From NCBI RefSeq assembly GCF_004295585.1, contig NZ_AP019400.1, positions 3,074,001-3,138,000 on the forward strand: a stretch of DNA of 64,000 nucleotides, in the 5' to 3' direction. Within the stretch, counting starts at the first letter, position 1; the number at the start of each line of letters is the position of its first letter. The notes beneath the pieces were generated by a model, which was not told the origin of the DNA, searched no databases, and worked only from the letters and a program-made list of their open reading frames with translations. Positions 9,245 to 18,647 of this stretch are shown here, piece by piece. This stretch comes from Cohnella abietis (lineage in GTDB: Bacteria > Bacillota > Bacilli > Paenibacillales > Paenibacillaceae). The position numbers and the translations under genes were made by a program.

Positions 9245-11218
9245 GTGACCGAGAAAATAGATTTATTCACTGAGAGTGCATCGATTGCTGGAAGTGAATA
9301 CAGTGCGGATGATATTCAAATTCTTGAAGGCTTAACAGCAGTGCGCAAGCGACCAGGTATGTACATTGGTAGCACGACAGCATCAGGACTTCATCATTTG
9401 TTATGGGAAATTGTCGATAACGCAGTGGATGAGCATTTGGCTAAATTTTGCTCCCGGATTGATGTAACCGTGCATACGAATAATTCCGTCACAGTTATTG
9501 ATAACGGGCGTGGAATTCCAACTGGCATGCACAAAAGCGGTATACCGACTCCTGTTGTCGTCTATACAATTCTTCATGCAGGAGGAAAGTTTGGCGGCGG
9601 AGGCTACAAGAAGTCTGGTGGATTGCATGGAGTAGGGGCTTCCGTAACGAATGCGTTGTCGGAGTGGCTTGAGGTTGAGATTTACCGGGAAGGTAAAATA
9701 CATAAACAAAGATTTGAAACTTGGGTGGACGACAAAGGGCTTGAGCATGTAGGGGAGCCTGTCGGAGGTCTTCAAGTATTGGGTAATACGAATAGAACGG
9801 GTACGAAGGTTACCTTCAAGCCAGATCCTAAAGTATTCCACGGAAATGTTAGCATGAACTACGACACATTGTCCGAGAGACTCCAAGAGATAGCCTTCCT
9901 GAATTCAGGGTTAAAGGTTAACATAAAGGACGAAAGAAGCGGCAAAGCGGATACGTATCATTACGAAGGCGGAGCCCGCCAATTTGTTGCCTTCCTAAAT
10001 GAAGAAAAATCTGTATTACATGACGTTATTCATTTCTCGGGAGAGAAGGATGACATCGAGGTAGAGGTTGCTCTTCAATATAATGATGGTTATACGGAGA
10101 CACTTGCCTCATTCGTTAACTCTATTCCAACACGTGGGGGCGGGACGCACGAGACCGGCTTCAAAACGGCGTACACTCGAGTGATGAACGATTATGCTCG
10201 TAAGACGGGACAGCTGAAGGAAAAAGAGAAAAATCTTGAAGGAAATGATCTGCGCGAAGGTTTAATGGCTGTCATTAATATTAAGATGTCCGAGGTGGAG
10301 TTTGTCGGTCAGACGAAGGATCAGCTCGGTAGCGCTTCCGCGCGAAGCGTCGTTGATGCGATTGTCACCGACAAAATGACTGTTTTCCTAGAGGAGAATC
10401 CTCAGGTCGGCCAATTGCTTATCCGTAAATCTGTTCAAGCCTCGAAAGCCCGCGAAGCGGCTCGCAAAGCACGCGAGGAAATTCGCAGTGGCAAGAAGAG
10501 AAGCGAAAGCGCGAGCTTGGGCGGAAAGCTATCTCCTGCACAATCCAAGGACAGTACACGTAATGAGCTGTTCATCGTGGAAGGTGATTCCGCCGGTGGA
10601 TCGGCGAAGCAAGGACGGGATTCTAAGTATCAGGCGATCCTCCCGCTAAAGGGAAAGCCGATGAACGTGGAGAAATCCAAGCTTATCGATATTATGAAGA
10701 ACGATGAGTTCAAGGCCATTATTGCCGCTATTGGAGCGGGCATTGGTTCGGAATTCGATGTAGAGGAATGTAATTACTCGAAGATCATCATCATGACCGA
10801 TGCGGATACAGACGGCGCTCACATTCAAGTGCTGCTCCTTACTTTCTTTTACCGGTATATGAAGCCGTTAATTGATGCAGGAAAAGTCTTTATCGCGCAA
10901 CCGCCTTTATATAAACTTACGAGGAAATCCGGCAAGCTGGAGACTGTACGTTACGCTTGGACGGATGACCAATTGAACAACTACATGAAGGAAATTGGCA
11001 AAGGCGCCGAGCTGCAGCGGTACAAGGGACTTGGTGAAATGAATCCCGATCAGCTGTGGGAGACAACGATGAACTACGAGACGCGGACATTCCTGCAGGT
11101 GCAGATTGAGGATGCCGCCAAAGCGGAGCGTAGAGTTTCCACGTTAATGGGGGATAAAGTCGACCCTCGTAAGCGCTGGATTATTGAGAACGTGGATTTC
11201 ACGGAGTACGAGGAGTAA
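9245..11218 (+). CDS. parE: DNA topoisomerase IV subunit B
   Basis: A 657-residue type IIA topoisomerase ATPase subunit. The start is GTG 9245, with AAGGGGG 7 bases upstream. The GHKL ATPase domain contains EGLTAVRKRPGMYIGST, DNGRGIP and GGLHGVGASVTNALS; the TOPRIM domain contains EGDSAGGSAKQGRD and DADTDGAHI, the magnesium-binding acidic cluster. It is followed 41 bases later by the A subunit and not by recF/gyr genes, which points to ParE instead of GyrB. It decatenates daughter chromosomes with ParC. Confidence 0.93.
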   Translation: MTEKIDLFTESASIAGSEYSADDIQILEGLTAVRKRPGMYIGSTTASGLHHLLWEIVDNAVDEHLAKFCSRIDVTVHTNNSVTVIDNGRGIPTGMHKSGIPTPVVVYTILHAGGKFGGGGYKKSGGLHGVGASVTNALSEWLEVEIYREGKIHKQRFETWVDDKGLEHVGEPVGGLQVLGNTNRTGTKVTFKPDPKVFHGNVSMNYDTLSERLQEIAFLNSGLKVNIKDERSGKADTYHYEGGARQFVAFLNEEKSVLHDVIHFSGEKDDIEVEVALQYNDGYTETLASFVNSIPTRGGGTHETGFKTAYTRVMNDYARKTGQLKEKEKNLEGNDLREGLMAVINIKMSEVEFVGQTKDQLGSASARSVVDAIVTDKMTVFLEENPQVGQLLIRKSVQASKAREAARKAREEIRSGKKRSESASLGGKLSPAQSKDSTRNELFIVEGDSAGGSAKQGRDSKYQAILPLKGKPMNVEKSKLIDIMKNDEFKAIIAAIGAGIGSEFDVEECNYSKIIIMTDADTDGAHIQVLLLTFFYRYMKPLIDAGKVFIAQPPLYKLTRKSGKLETVRYAWTDDQLNNYMKEIGKGAELQRYKGLGEMNPDQLWETTMNYETRTFLQVQIEDAAKAERRVSTLMGDKVDPRKRWIIENVDFTEYEE

Positions 11219-11259
11219 ATTACAAATCGTATCCATAAAACACTAGGGGGCAAGGTATA

Positions 11260-13731
11260 GTGAGCCTACTTGAACAGTTTTTACCGGCATTTCTGGAGGA
11301 GGTCGTTGGAGACCGCTTCGGACGCTATTCTAAATATATTATTCAGGAACGTGCAATTCCCGATGTTCGCGATGGATTGAAGCCTGTTCAGAGGCGGATT
11401 CTGTATGCGATGTACGACTCCGGCAATACGCCGGACAAGTCCTATCGTAAATCGGCTAAGACAGTCGGAGATGTAATGGGTAATTACCATCCTCACGGCG
11501 ACGGTCCGATCTATGAAGGTATGGTACGTATGGCTCAGCATTGGAAAATGGCGCATATGCTCGTTGACGGCCATGGAAACTGGGGCTCGATGGATGATGA
11601 TCCACCAGCAGCGATGCGTTATACGGAAGCACGCTTATCATCTATCGCAATGGAGCTATTGCGGGATATAGAGAAACGTACCGTTATTTTTAAGGATAAT
11701 TTTGATAATTCTACGAAGGAGCCGGTCGTTCTTCCAGCTCGTTATCCGAATTTGCTCGTAAATGGCGTAACGGGAATATCCGCTGGCTTCGCTACTGAGA
11801 TTCCTACACATAACTTGCGCGAGATTATAGATGCTTGTGTAGCGGTTATGAATAAACCTGATTTGAGTGTCCTAGAGCTGATGGAAATCGTGAAAGGCCC
11901 CGATTTTCCTACAGGTGGTCTTATCATGGGCGGAGACGGAATACGGGAAGCATACGAAACCGGCAAAGGGAAAATATATATTCGTTCAAAAACCGCTATC
12001 GAAGAAATGAGAGGCGGCAAGCAGCAAATCGTTATTACTGAAATTCCGTATCAGATTGTTAAAGCTAAGCTTGTTAACTCTATTGATAACCTCCGCATGG
12101 AGAAAAAGGTAGAGGGCATTGCCGAGGTTCGTGACGAGAGCGGAAGGAATGGACTTCGTATCGTCGTTGAGCTTAAGAAGGATGTCGATGCTGAGGGCAT
12201 ACTTGCTTATTTGCTCAAGAAAACGGATCTCCAGACGGCTTACAATTTTAACATGGTCGCGATTGTTAACAAGGCACCTCGCCAGCTAGGCATCAAGCAA
12301 ATACTAGAGGCCTATATTGCTCACCAGAAGGAAGTTGTTACATTCCGTACCCAATACGATCTGGATAAAGCTGAAGATCGTGCGCATGTGTTAGAAGGGC
12401 TAGTCAAGGCTCTTAATCTGTTGGATCAGATTATTGAAACGATCAAAGCATCGAAAAATCGGCTAGACGCCCAGAATAACCTGATTGCCAAGTATGGCTT
12501 TACTGAGCGACAGGCGGATGCGATATTGACGTTGCAATTGTATCGTCTAACTAATCTGGAAATTAACCAGCTTGAGAAGGAACACGCAGATACAATGAAG
12601 AAAATTGCTTTACTGCGTGCTATTCTGGATAGTCCCCGCAAGCTGATGAATGTCATTAGAGATGAACTTATAGAAATTCGCGATAAATACGGTATTGACC
12701 GCCGCAGTGTAATTCAAGGCGAAGTGGAAGAGATTAAAGTTAATCTTGAAGTCACTGTGCCTGCTGAGGAAGTCTTGGTGACCCTTAGCCGCGAAGGTTA
12801 CGTTAAGCGGACAAGCTTACTCTCTTTCACTCGATCTGGTGGAGAATTAGGTAGTGCGGGCGTTAAAGAGGGCGACGTCATTCGTTGGAGCATGGGACTA
12901 AATACATTAGACCCGTTACTGCTCTTTACGCAAAAGGGTCATTACTTCTTATTGCCTGTCCATCTGATCCCCGAGTTCAAATGGAAGGACACGGGTACAG
13001 CAATTGTAAATGTACTTCCGTTAGCTAAGGACGATCGAATTGTGGGTGTCATTAATGCTAAAGCCGCAGAGTTAATTCCTTCCACTGAGGGTGGAGAGAA
13101 TGGGCCGGCATTAGTGTTCGTGACCAAGCGAGGACAAGTGAAGCGGACGCTGCTTGTCGATTACGCGACCAGCAGGAGCATGGCTATTGCAGCCTGCAAA
13201 GTTTCTGAGGGTGATGAGATCATTAACGTATTCCGTGCAGATCAACCGGACGATCTTCTACTCGTAACTGAGCAAGGGATGAGCATCCGGTTTAATCAAG
13301 CGGAAGTCAACCTGCAGGGCAGGGTAGCCGGTGGAGTTAGAGGTATTGTCCTTAAGGACAATGACCAGCTGGCGGATGCCATTCCTGTTATCGGAGATGA
13401 AGGAGAAATTCTCGTCGTATCTGATTATGGCTATGCGAAGCGTTCCTTACTTCTAGACTATCCGCAGCAGGGAAGAGGCGGCAAAGGAATTCAGACGTTT
13501 GAATTCAAGGAAGGCAAACGTGTTCGGCCGAATGGAACGAAGCTCATTGCAGCGTTCCATGTCAAAGAGGCCGTCAGTTTACTAGCGATGACCACAAGCG
13601 GTCAAGTGTCGGAGTTTTCCTCAGAGGGCGCTCCACTCGATGACCGCAAGGGACAAGGCAAGCTGATGACAGCCGTTGATCGTGGAGATGTCCTTGTGGA
13701 GGCTTTCATAAAGCCACTTTCCACGTCTTGA
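11260..13731 (+). CDS. parC: DNA topoisomerase IV subunit A
   Basis: An 823-residue A subunit with a GTG start and GGGGGCAAGG just upstream. The winged-helix/tower domain carries the active-site Tyr at residue 121 (AMRYTEARL). The C-terminal half is a beta-pinwheel DNA-wrapping domain with repeated blades such as KRGQVKRT and YGYAKRS. In the quinolone-determining region the sequence is HPHGDGPIYEGM: the residue equivalent to E. coli ParC Ser80 is Gly82, while the Glu84 equivalent (Glu86) is kept. Probably co-transcribed with parE. Confidence 0.93.
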   Translation: MSLLEQFLPAFLEEVVGDRFGRYSKYIIQERAIPDVRDGLKPVQRRILYAMYDSGNTPDKSYRKSAKTVGDVMGNYHPHGDGPIYEGMVRMAQHWKMAHMLVDGHGNWGSMDDDPPAAMRYTEARLSSIAMELLRDIEKRTVIFKDNFDNSTKEPVVLPARYPNLLVNGVTGISAGFATEIPTHNLREIIDACVAVMNKPDLSVLELMEIVKGPDFPTGGLIMGGDGIREAYETGKGKIYIRSKTAIEEMRGGKQQIVITEIPYQIVKAKLVNSIDNLRMEKKVEGIAEVRDESGRNGLRIVVELKKDVDAEGILAYLLKKTDLQTAYNFNMVAIVNKAPRQLGIKQILEAYIAHQKEVVTFRTQYDLDKAEDRAHVLEGLVKALNLLDQIIETIKASKNRLDAQNNLIAKYGFTERQADAILTLQLYRLTNLEINQLEKEHADTMKKIALLRAILDSPRKLMNVIRDELIEIRDKYGIDRRSVIQGEVEEIKVNLEVTVPAEEVLVTLSREGYVKRTSLLSFTRSGGELGSAGVKEGDVIRWSMGLNTLDPLLLFTQKGHYFLLPVHLIPEFKWKDTGTAIVNVLPLAKDDRIVGVINAKAAELIPSTEGGENGPALVFVTKRGQVKRTLLVDYATSRSMAIAACKVSEGDEIINVFRADQPDDLLLVTEQGMSIRFNQAEVNLQGRVAGGVRGIVLKDNDQLADAIPVIGDEGEILVVSDYGYAKRSLLLDYPQQGRGGKGIQTFEFKEGKRVRPNGTKLIAAFHVKEAVSLLAMTTSGQVSEFSSEGAPLDDRKGQGKLMTAVDRGDVLVEAFIKPLSTS

Positions 13732-13847
13732 TGTGACTTTGTCTGAGCAGCTAATGAGGTGGCAGGGTCTGGCTAGGGTGAGGTGACCACGTCTAATTAG
13801 CGAAATAGGTGACGAGCCTAATTAGCGAGTGAGGAAACCAAGTCTAA

Positions 13848-14024
13848 TCAGTCATAAGGTCCGCTATTTGATTCAGTCCGATCAATCCATCGCAACAATA
13901 GATCCAATACGACCCACAGAGGCACCGGTTCATTGAGCCGTTCTAGCCACTGTGGGTCTTCTATTAATCCGGCTTCTTGCGCCATCTGGCCAATTACTTT
14001 AATTTTTTGATCCATAGAGGACAT
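13848..14024 (-). CDS. Small uncharacterised protein (58 aa)
   Basis: A short minus-strand frame that starts at ATG 14024 with AAGGAGG 8 bases upstream, a strong signal in its favour. The product is acidic to neutral and helical, with the central stretch PQWLERLNEPVPLWVVLDLLLRWIDR. It has no signal peptide and no domain I recognise. It lies between parC and a MarR regulator, pointing away from the latter. Likely a real small gene of unknown role. Confidence 0.55.
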   Translation of the reverse strand: MSSMDQKIKVIGQMAQEAGLIEDPQWLERLNEPVPLWVVLDLLLRWIDRTESNSGPYD

Positions 14025-14129
14025 AAGCCTCGCCTCCTTGCCAAGCATCTTTCTCCGCATTTACCCATATTTCGTAACCAGTATATGTCACGAATTGTCA
14101 TCATGTTCATTACTGTGCAGATTCATGTC

Positions 14130-14145
14130 GCAATTATTTAATTGC
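14130..14145. promoter_or_regulatory. Perfect inverted repeat, candidate MarR operator
   Basis: GCAATTA-TT-TAATTGC lies about 75 bases before the marR-like gene and between it and the divergent small gene. Regulators of this family bind 16-20 bp palindromes of this sort near their own promoters. The assignment to this regulator is inferred from position. Confidence 0.5.
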
Positions 14146-14219
14146 ATTAATCTATCTTTCGACATTGGCGCTGAGTATAATAAAAGAGAAGGCAATGTTC
14201 GGAAGAAAGGGGCATACCT

Positions 14220-14771
14220 ATGGATAATGCGACGAATTTTGTGAAAAGCTGGACGAAGCTCACGAAGGAATGGAACGCGCAGATGGAGGCGGAGCTTGCT
14301 CCGCAGCTAACAGTAGGGCAATTAGAGGTTTTGGAGCTTATGCAGGTGCATGAGCCGATGAAGCCATCAGAGCTTCTCCCTTATTTGGAAACGACACCAG
14401 CAGCGATTACGACACTACTCGACCGTATGGAGCGTGCTGGGCTCGTTGAGAGGAACAGAGACGAGGGTGACCGACGTATCGTATGGGTCACAATGACGGC
14501 TCTAGGACGCTCGGAGGCGGTGCGAGGGCTAGCTGTTCGCAGTGCGATTGTGAATCGGTCATTGGAGCTCGTCTCAAGCCACAACCGGCAGCTGCTCGTC
14601 TATCTCATCAGCAAGGTAGCAGGAACGCGGGAACAGAGCGTTTCTTCAGATCAAAAGGCAGATGCTAGTAACAACGCCGATGGTAGTGACAATGCAGATG
14701 CTAGTGACATTGCAGGTACCAATCACAAAGCAGATACTAATGAGTCTTCGCCCAAGGTGGGTGCTAGTTAG
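14220..14771 (+). CDS. MarR-family transcriptional regulator with a repetitive C-terminal tail
   Basis: A 183-residue protein with AAAGGGG before its ATG. Residues about 20-140 form a typical MarR winged helix: TVGQLEVLELM, then recognition-helix region TTPAAITTLLDRMERAGLV and wing RDEGDRRIVWVTMT. The last 40 residues are low-complexity, built from repeats of the type (A/D/G/N)-A-D-x-S-(D/N), encoded by degenerate GATGCTAGTGACAA-like units; this tail is not part of the family. A perfect palindrome 75 bases upstream is a plausible autoregulatory site. Ligand and targets unknown. Confidence 0.85.
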   Translation: MDNATNFVKSWTKLTKEWNAQMEAELAPQLTVGQLEVLELMQVHEPMKPSELLPYLETTPAAITTLLDRMERAGLVERNRDEGDRRIVWVTMTALGRSEAVRGLAVRSAIVNRSLELVSSHNRQLLVYLISKVAGTREQSVSSDQKADASNNADGSDNADASDIAGTNHKADTNESSPKVGAS

Positions 14772-14865
14772 ACTTTGAGTAATGTATAGGTGTCAACGAG
14801 TCTGCGAATAAGTCAGATGTAAGCGTTGGATGATCAACAGTGTAATAAGGAGCGCCTCTATCCGT

Positions 14866-15170
14866 GCGTTATTGCTCTGCGGATGGGGAAATGCGCCAAT
14901 CTAAGTAGCCGTCAGTGCGTTATTCCTCCGAAGGTGGGGAAATGCGCCAATACAAGTAGCCGACAGTGCGTTATTGCTCCGAGGGTGGGGAAGTTCGCCG
15001 AATTAAGTAGCCGACAGTGCATTATTGCTCCGAGGGTGGGAAGTTCGCCGAATTAAGTAGCCGACAGTGCGTTATTGCTCCGAGGGTGGGGAAATGCGCC
15101 GAATTAAGTAGCCGACAGTGCGTTGTAGTTCCGAGGGTAGGGAAAAGCGCCGAACTAAGTGGACGAAACC
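14866..15170. repeat. Tandem 51-bp repeats, type 1, six units
   Basis: Units begin GCGTTATTGCTCCGAGGGTG and end in TAGCCGACAGT. The period is 51 bp (one unit 50) and drift is small between units 3 and 5. The forward strand can be read as a 17-residue repeat, but the only ATG-started frame lacks a ribosome binding site and does not cover the whole array, so it is treated as non-coding. The array continues directly into type 2 repeats. Confidence 0.85.
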
Positions 15171-15625
15171 CGTGAGTTGGAGAGCAGTTAGCCGCTGTGG
15201 GTGTACTAAAAGGAGGAAAACCTTGAGTTGATGTGCTATAAGCCGTTGCCAGCGTACTAAATGGTGGAAATACATATGTTGGTGAGCTGCAAGCCGTTGA
15301 GAGCGGACTAATTAGTGGAAAAGCGTAGTTTGGTGAGCTACAAGCCGTTGAGAGCGGACTAATTAGTGGAAAAGCGTAGTTTGGTGAGCTACAAGCCGTT
15401 GAGAGCGGACTAATTAGTGGAAAAGCGTAGGTTGGTGAGCTGCAAGCCGTTGAGAGCGGACTAAATGGTGGAAACCCTTGAGTTGGTGAGCTGCAAGCCG
15501 CTGGTAGCGGACTAATTAGTGGAAAAGCGTAGGCTGGTGGGCTGCAAGCGGCTGAGAGCGGACTAAATGGTGGAAAAGCGTAGTTTGGTGAGCCGCTACC
15601 AGCGATCTAATTGGTGGAAATGCGG
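15171..15625. repeat. Tandem 51-bp repeats, type 2, about nine units
   Basis: The unit core is AGCCGTTGAGAGCGGACTAA, then (A/T)(T/G)(A/G)GTGGAAA and a variable GCGTAG-rich spacer ending GGTGAGCT(A/G)CA. The period is 51 bp; units 3-5 are nearly identical, while the outer ones diverge, as expected from expansion by slippage or unequal exchange. The core AAGCCG...GGACTAAATGGTGGAAA is shared with the array at 27.1-27.7 kb. Confidence 0.85.
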
Positions 15626-15650
15626 CAATCATACTAGAGTCGCAACAGAG

Positions 15651-15703
15651 AAAACCAAAGGGAACGGAAAAGGGTTATTACCCTCTCCGTTCCCTTTGGT
15701 TTT
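15651..15703. terminator. Strong bidirectional terminator
   Basis: An 18-bp perfect stem begins AAAACCAAAGGGAACGGA and its complement ends in TTTGGTTTT. The 3' arm overlaps the stop codon of the minus-strand capA-like gene. It separates that gene from the repeat arrays. Confidence 0.85.
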
Positions 15704-16970
15704 ATTGCTTTTTGAGCTGGAGTAAGTGTTTATTAATGCCGGTCAGAAGCGTCTTCATCTTGCTATAGTCACCAGAGGTCAAATTTGGAACATTTCGTTT
15801 GGCCAATGCGGCTTCTAGTGGAACGATTGTATAATACCGTAGATTATTTTTCTTGAAGATGTGAACCCAGGTGGGCTTTGTGGTGACTTTATCCCAAGTG
15901 GTTTCAGAGGTTCCATCTGCATGAACGGTTTTAACTAGATGAACGCCGAAAATGAGCCCGACATCCTTCCAATTTTCCGTTTGGTTAGAGATGAAGTTAC
16001 CTAGAGAATAGATGACGATTCCTCGTCGTGGCGTCCCGTCGTAGCTCTCAGAAGCCGAAATGTTAATTTCATCATAGGGCTGAACGACATGAGGATGGGA
16101 GCCTAATATAATATCAGCCCCGGACTTTACGAGCTCTTCAGCTAGCTTTGTTTGCGTTTCGTTGGGCAGGCGCTGATACTCAACCCCAAAATGCAGTGAT
16201 ACTGTCACGACATCCACATCATCATATCGCAGACGTTCGATATCACTCTTAATTGTGTTCAAATCAATCAAGTTGACCGCAAATGCTTTATCCTGCGGAA
16301 CGGGAATTCCATTGGTTCCGTAGGTATAAGCTAAGAACCCCATACGGATGCCGTTCCGTTCCTCAATCACTGTTCTATCATGATCTTTCAGCGAGGATGA
16401 CGTTCCAATCGGAATGAGTCCAGCTTTTCTAACATTGCTCAGCGTACGTTCAACGCCTGGGAATGCACGATCCATCGAATGATTATTTGCCGTCGATACA
16501 AGCTGAATACCTGCATCCGCGACAGCTGCTGCTAATTCATTGGGAGCATTAAATCGCGGGAAACCCGAATATTTCAGATCCTTACCAGCAATAGGTGCCT
16601 CCAGGTTGCCTATGACCCAATCCCCTTGTTTAAGAATTGGCTTAACCTGTGCAAACCAAGGGGAGAAGTTATAGCTCTTAGTAGAGCTATTGTAATAAGC
16701 AGGCAGCTGTGGCATATGAACCATGATGTCGCCGACTGCCAGCAAAGTTGCTTCCCGTCGCACAGGCTCCTGCGGGGGCAAGGTCGCAACAGGAGATGCC
16801 GATTCAGACGATGTTGCTATCGGCGTAGATGAAGGGCTAGAGCTTACAATCGGTTCGGCATGACTTGGCGATGGTGACGGTGGAGGAGACGTTGTAGCTG
16901 AACCACCCGAACAGGCTGTTAGCAGTATCGCTAACAGCCCTAAGGTCAAGAAAGAGACCAGTTGTTTCAT
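15702..16970 (-). CDS. CapA-family metallophosphatase-like lipoprotein
   Basis: A 422-residue secreted lipoprotein: signal peptide with lipobox LLTAC-SGG, then a Ser/Pro-rich linker of about 55 residues, then a CapA/PGA_cap domain. Visible motifs are LLAVGDIMVH near the domain start, GDWVIGNLEAP, STANNHSMDRA, and SLHFGVEY followed by ILGSHPHVVQP, which carry the metal-binding Asp, Asn and His residues of the calcineurin-like fold. CapA acts in poly-gamma-glutamate synthesis, but no capB/capC neighbours are present, so a role in envelope polymer metabolism is only likely. It is preceded by a methyltransferase gene in the same direction. Confidence 0.85.
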   Translation of the reverse strand: MKQLVSFLTLGLLAILLTACSGGSATTSPPPSPSPSHAEPIVSSSPSSTPIATSSESASPVATLPPQEPVRREATLLAVGDIMVHMPQLPAYYNSSTKSYNFSPWFAQVKPILKQGDWVIGNLEAPIAGKDLKYSGFPRFNAPNELAAAVADAGIQLVSTANNHSMDRAFPGVERTLSNVRKAGLIPIGTSSSLKDHDRTVIEERNGIRMGFLAYTYGTNGIPVPQDKAFAVNLIDLNTIKSDIERLRYDDVDVVTVSLHFGVEYQRLPNETQTKLAEELVKSGADIILGSHPHVVQPYDEINISASESYDGTPRRGIVIYSLGNFISNQTENWKDVGLIFGVHLVKTVHADGTSETTWDKVTTKPTWVHIFKKNNLRYYTIVPLEAALAKRNVPNLTSGDYSKMKTLLTGINKHLLQLKKQ

Positions 16971-17010
16971 AGATCAGTTTCACACTCCTCGACTAGCCTC
17001 AGAACGATAA

Positions 17011-17880
17011 TCAAGCTTCGCTCTCCCATCGTCCGTAAATACCACATGGCAGTGTCATTCCGCTACGAGAGATAGGCAGTCCTATTTCACCGCAATCTAG
17101 CTTGCCGCCGAATTTACGGCGTATGGATAGATTCAGCAGGTTGTTTAGTACGGTTGGTGACAGTCCTGTTGTGTACGAGTTAACTAGGACGAATAAAGGC
17201 TTGTCTGATAAAATAGCCATACATGACTCAAGGAACGGGAATAAGTTTTCCTCAAGCTTCCACATTTCACCATTCGGTCCACGCCCGTAAGAAGGGGGAT
17301 CCATAATGATAGCCTCATATTTCCGTCCACGACGTTCCTCGCGTTGCACGAACTTAAAGACGTCATCCGTAATGTAACGAATAGGCGCTGAGCTAAGCCC
17401 AGATAATTCGGCGTTTTCCTTAGCCCACTGGACCATGCCTTTAGCAGCGTCTACATGGCATACGTCGGCTCCAGCAGAAGCTGCAGCAACAGTTGCCCCC
17501 CCAGTGTATGCGAACAGGTTTAGCACGCGTATAGGACGCCCTGCATCGCGTATCTTGTCCATCATCCAGCTCCAGTTAACTGCTTGCTCAGGAAACAAAC
17601 CCGTGTGCTTGAAGCTAGTAGGCTTGATGTGAAATTTCAATGGGCCATAGGAAATATTCCATCTATCCGGTAGAGTGCGCTTATAAGTCCATTGACCGCC
17701 ACCACTGCCGCTGCGATGATAATGACCATCTGCTTGCTTCCACTCGCTATTTTCTGACTTAAGCGGCCAAATAATTTGCGGATCAGGACGTCTAAGGATA
17801 ATGTCCCCCCAACGTTCAAGCTTCTCACCATTACCCGTATCTAGTAGTTCGTAATCTTGCCAATCGTGTGCAGTTTGCAT
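17011..17880 (-). CDS. Class I SAM-dependent methyltransferase (RlmI/RlmK-like)
   Basis: A 289-residue Rossmann methyltransferase. Motif I is LNLFAYTGGATVAAA (SAM binding), motif II HVDAAKGMVQWAKEN, and motif IV IIMDPPSYGRG, the DPPxF/Y type found in rRNA cytosine-5 methyltransferases of the RlmI family. It lacks the N-terminal PUA domain of RlmI, so the substrate is uncertain. It lies 5 bases after the response regulator gene on the same strand and is probably co-transcribed with it. Confidence 0.85.
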   Translation of the reverse strand: MQTAHDWQDYELLDTGNGEKLERWGDIILRRPDPQIIWPLKSENSEWKQADGHYHRSGSGGGQWTYKRTLPDRWNISYGPLKFHIKPTSFKHTGLFPEQAVNWSWMMDKIRDAGRPIRVLNLFAYTGGATVAAASAGADVCHVDAAKGMVQWAKENAELSGLSSAPIRYITDDVFKFVQREERRGRKYEAIIMDPPSYGRGPNGEMWKLEENLFPFLESCMAILSDKPLFVLVNSYTTGLSPTVLNNLLNLSIRRKFGGKLDCGEIGLPISRSGMTLPCGIYGRWESEA

Positions 17881-17885
17881 AATGT

Positions 17886-18647
17886 TTAATTCGTCCTTTT
17901 GTCGTCAAATAGGAAGGGGGATTGTTCATCGCAGTTATTGGTTGAGGAAAACCGGTAGCCAAAGCCACGGACGGTTTGTACCCAGCGCGGGCGAGAAGGA
18001 TCCATCTCCACTTTCTTTCTTAAATTGCTGATATGTACCATAAGCGTACGGGTATCTCCCATACTATCGGATTGCCAAACCCGACGATACAGCTCTTCTA
18101 ACGGAAAAACCTTATTAGGCTCCTTTGCTAGGACGGTAAGCAGCTCAAATTCTTTGGCCGAAAGTGCGATAAGCTCGCCATCCATACGGACCTCTAAGCT
18201 ACGAAAATCGATATCTAGCCCTGGGAAGCTTAATGTAAACACCTGTTCCTCAGCAGTTCTTTCCCGCGTCCTGCGCCTACGAATGTGGGCTTGGATTCTA
18301 GCAACAAGCTGGCTGGGGCTGAACGGCTTCGTAATATAATCATCTCCACCTTCAGATAACCCACGGATAATATCTTTATCCTCCGACTTACAGCTCAAGA
18401 ACAGAATAGGCACATCTGCGCATACTCCTAGACGCAGCGCACGACATACTTCAATACCGTCCATACGACCAAGCGACACGTCCAGCACGATTAAATCTGG
18501 GATAATGGCTTCTGCAATCCTCAAAGCATCTCGTCCATTATCAGAAGTATGAACTGCAAACCCTTCTCTTTCAAGAAACAGGGTAATTAAATCGGTAATA
18601 TCCTTTTCATCGTCTACGACAAGGATAGCAGCTTCCGAGCTCTTCAT
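17886..18647 (-). CDS. OmpR-family response regulator
   Basis: A 253-residue protein: receiver domain at residues 1-120 with VVDDEKD, the phosphoacceptor in IVLDVSLG and the conserved Lys in YITKPFSP, then a winged-helix DNA-binding domain (LSAKEFELLTVLAKEP ... VHISNLRKKVE ... TVRGFGYRF). A divergently transcribed sensor kinase begins 137 bases away and is the likely partner. Its own promoter should lie in that gap. Confidence 0.9.
   Translation of the reverse strand: MKSSEAAILVVDDEKDITDLITLFLEREGFAVHTSDNGRDALRIAEAIIPDLIVLDVSLGRMDGIEVCRALRLGVCADVPILFLSCKSEDKDIIRGLSEGGDDYITKPFSPSQLVARIQAHIRRRRTRERTAEEQVFTLSFPGLDIDFRSLEVRMDGELIALSAKEFELLTVLAKEPNKVFPLEELYRRVWQSDSMGDTRTLMVHISNLRKKVEMDPSRPRWVQTVRGFGYRFSSTNNCDEQSPFLFDDKRTN

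Noticed and set aside
14826..15056. 76-codon ORF over the type 1 51-bp repeats
   Set aside because: The frame stays open only because 51 is divisible by 3. No ribosome binding site is present, and it ends inside the array when one unit loses a base.
15171..15625. CRISPR array
   Set aside because: Direct repeats are contiguous with no unique spacers, and no cas genes are near. The same holds for 27.1-27.7 kb and 41.4-41.9 kb.
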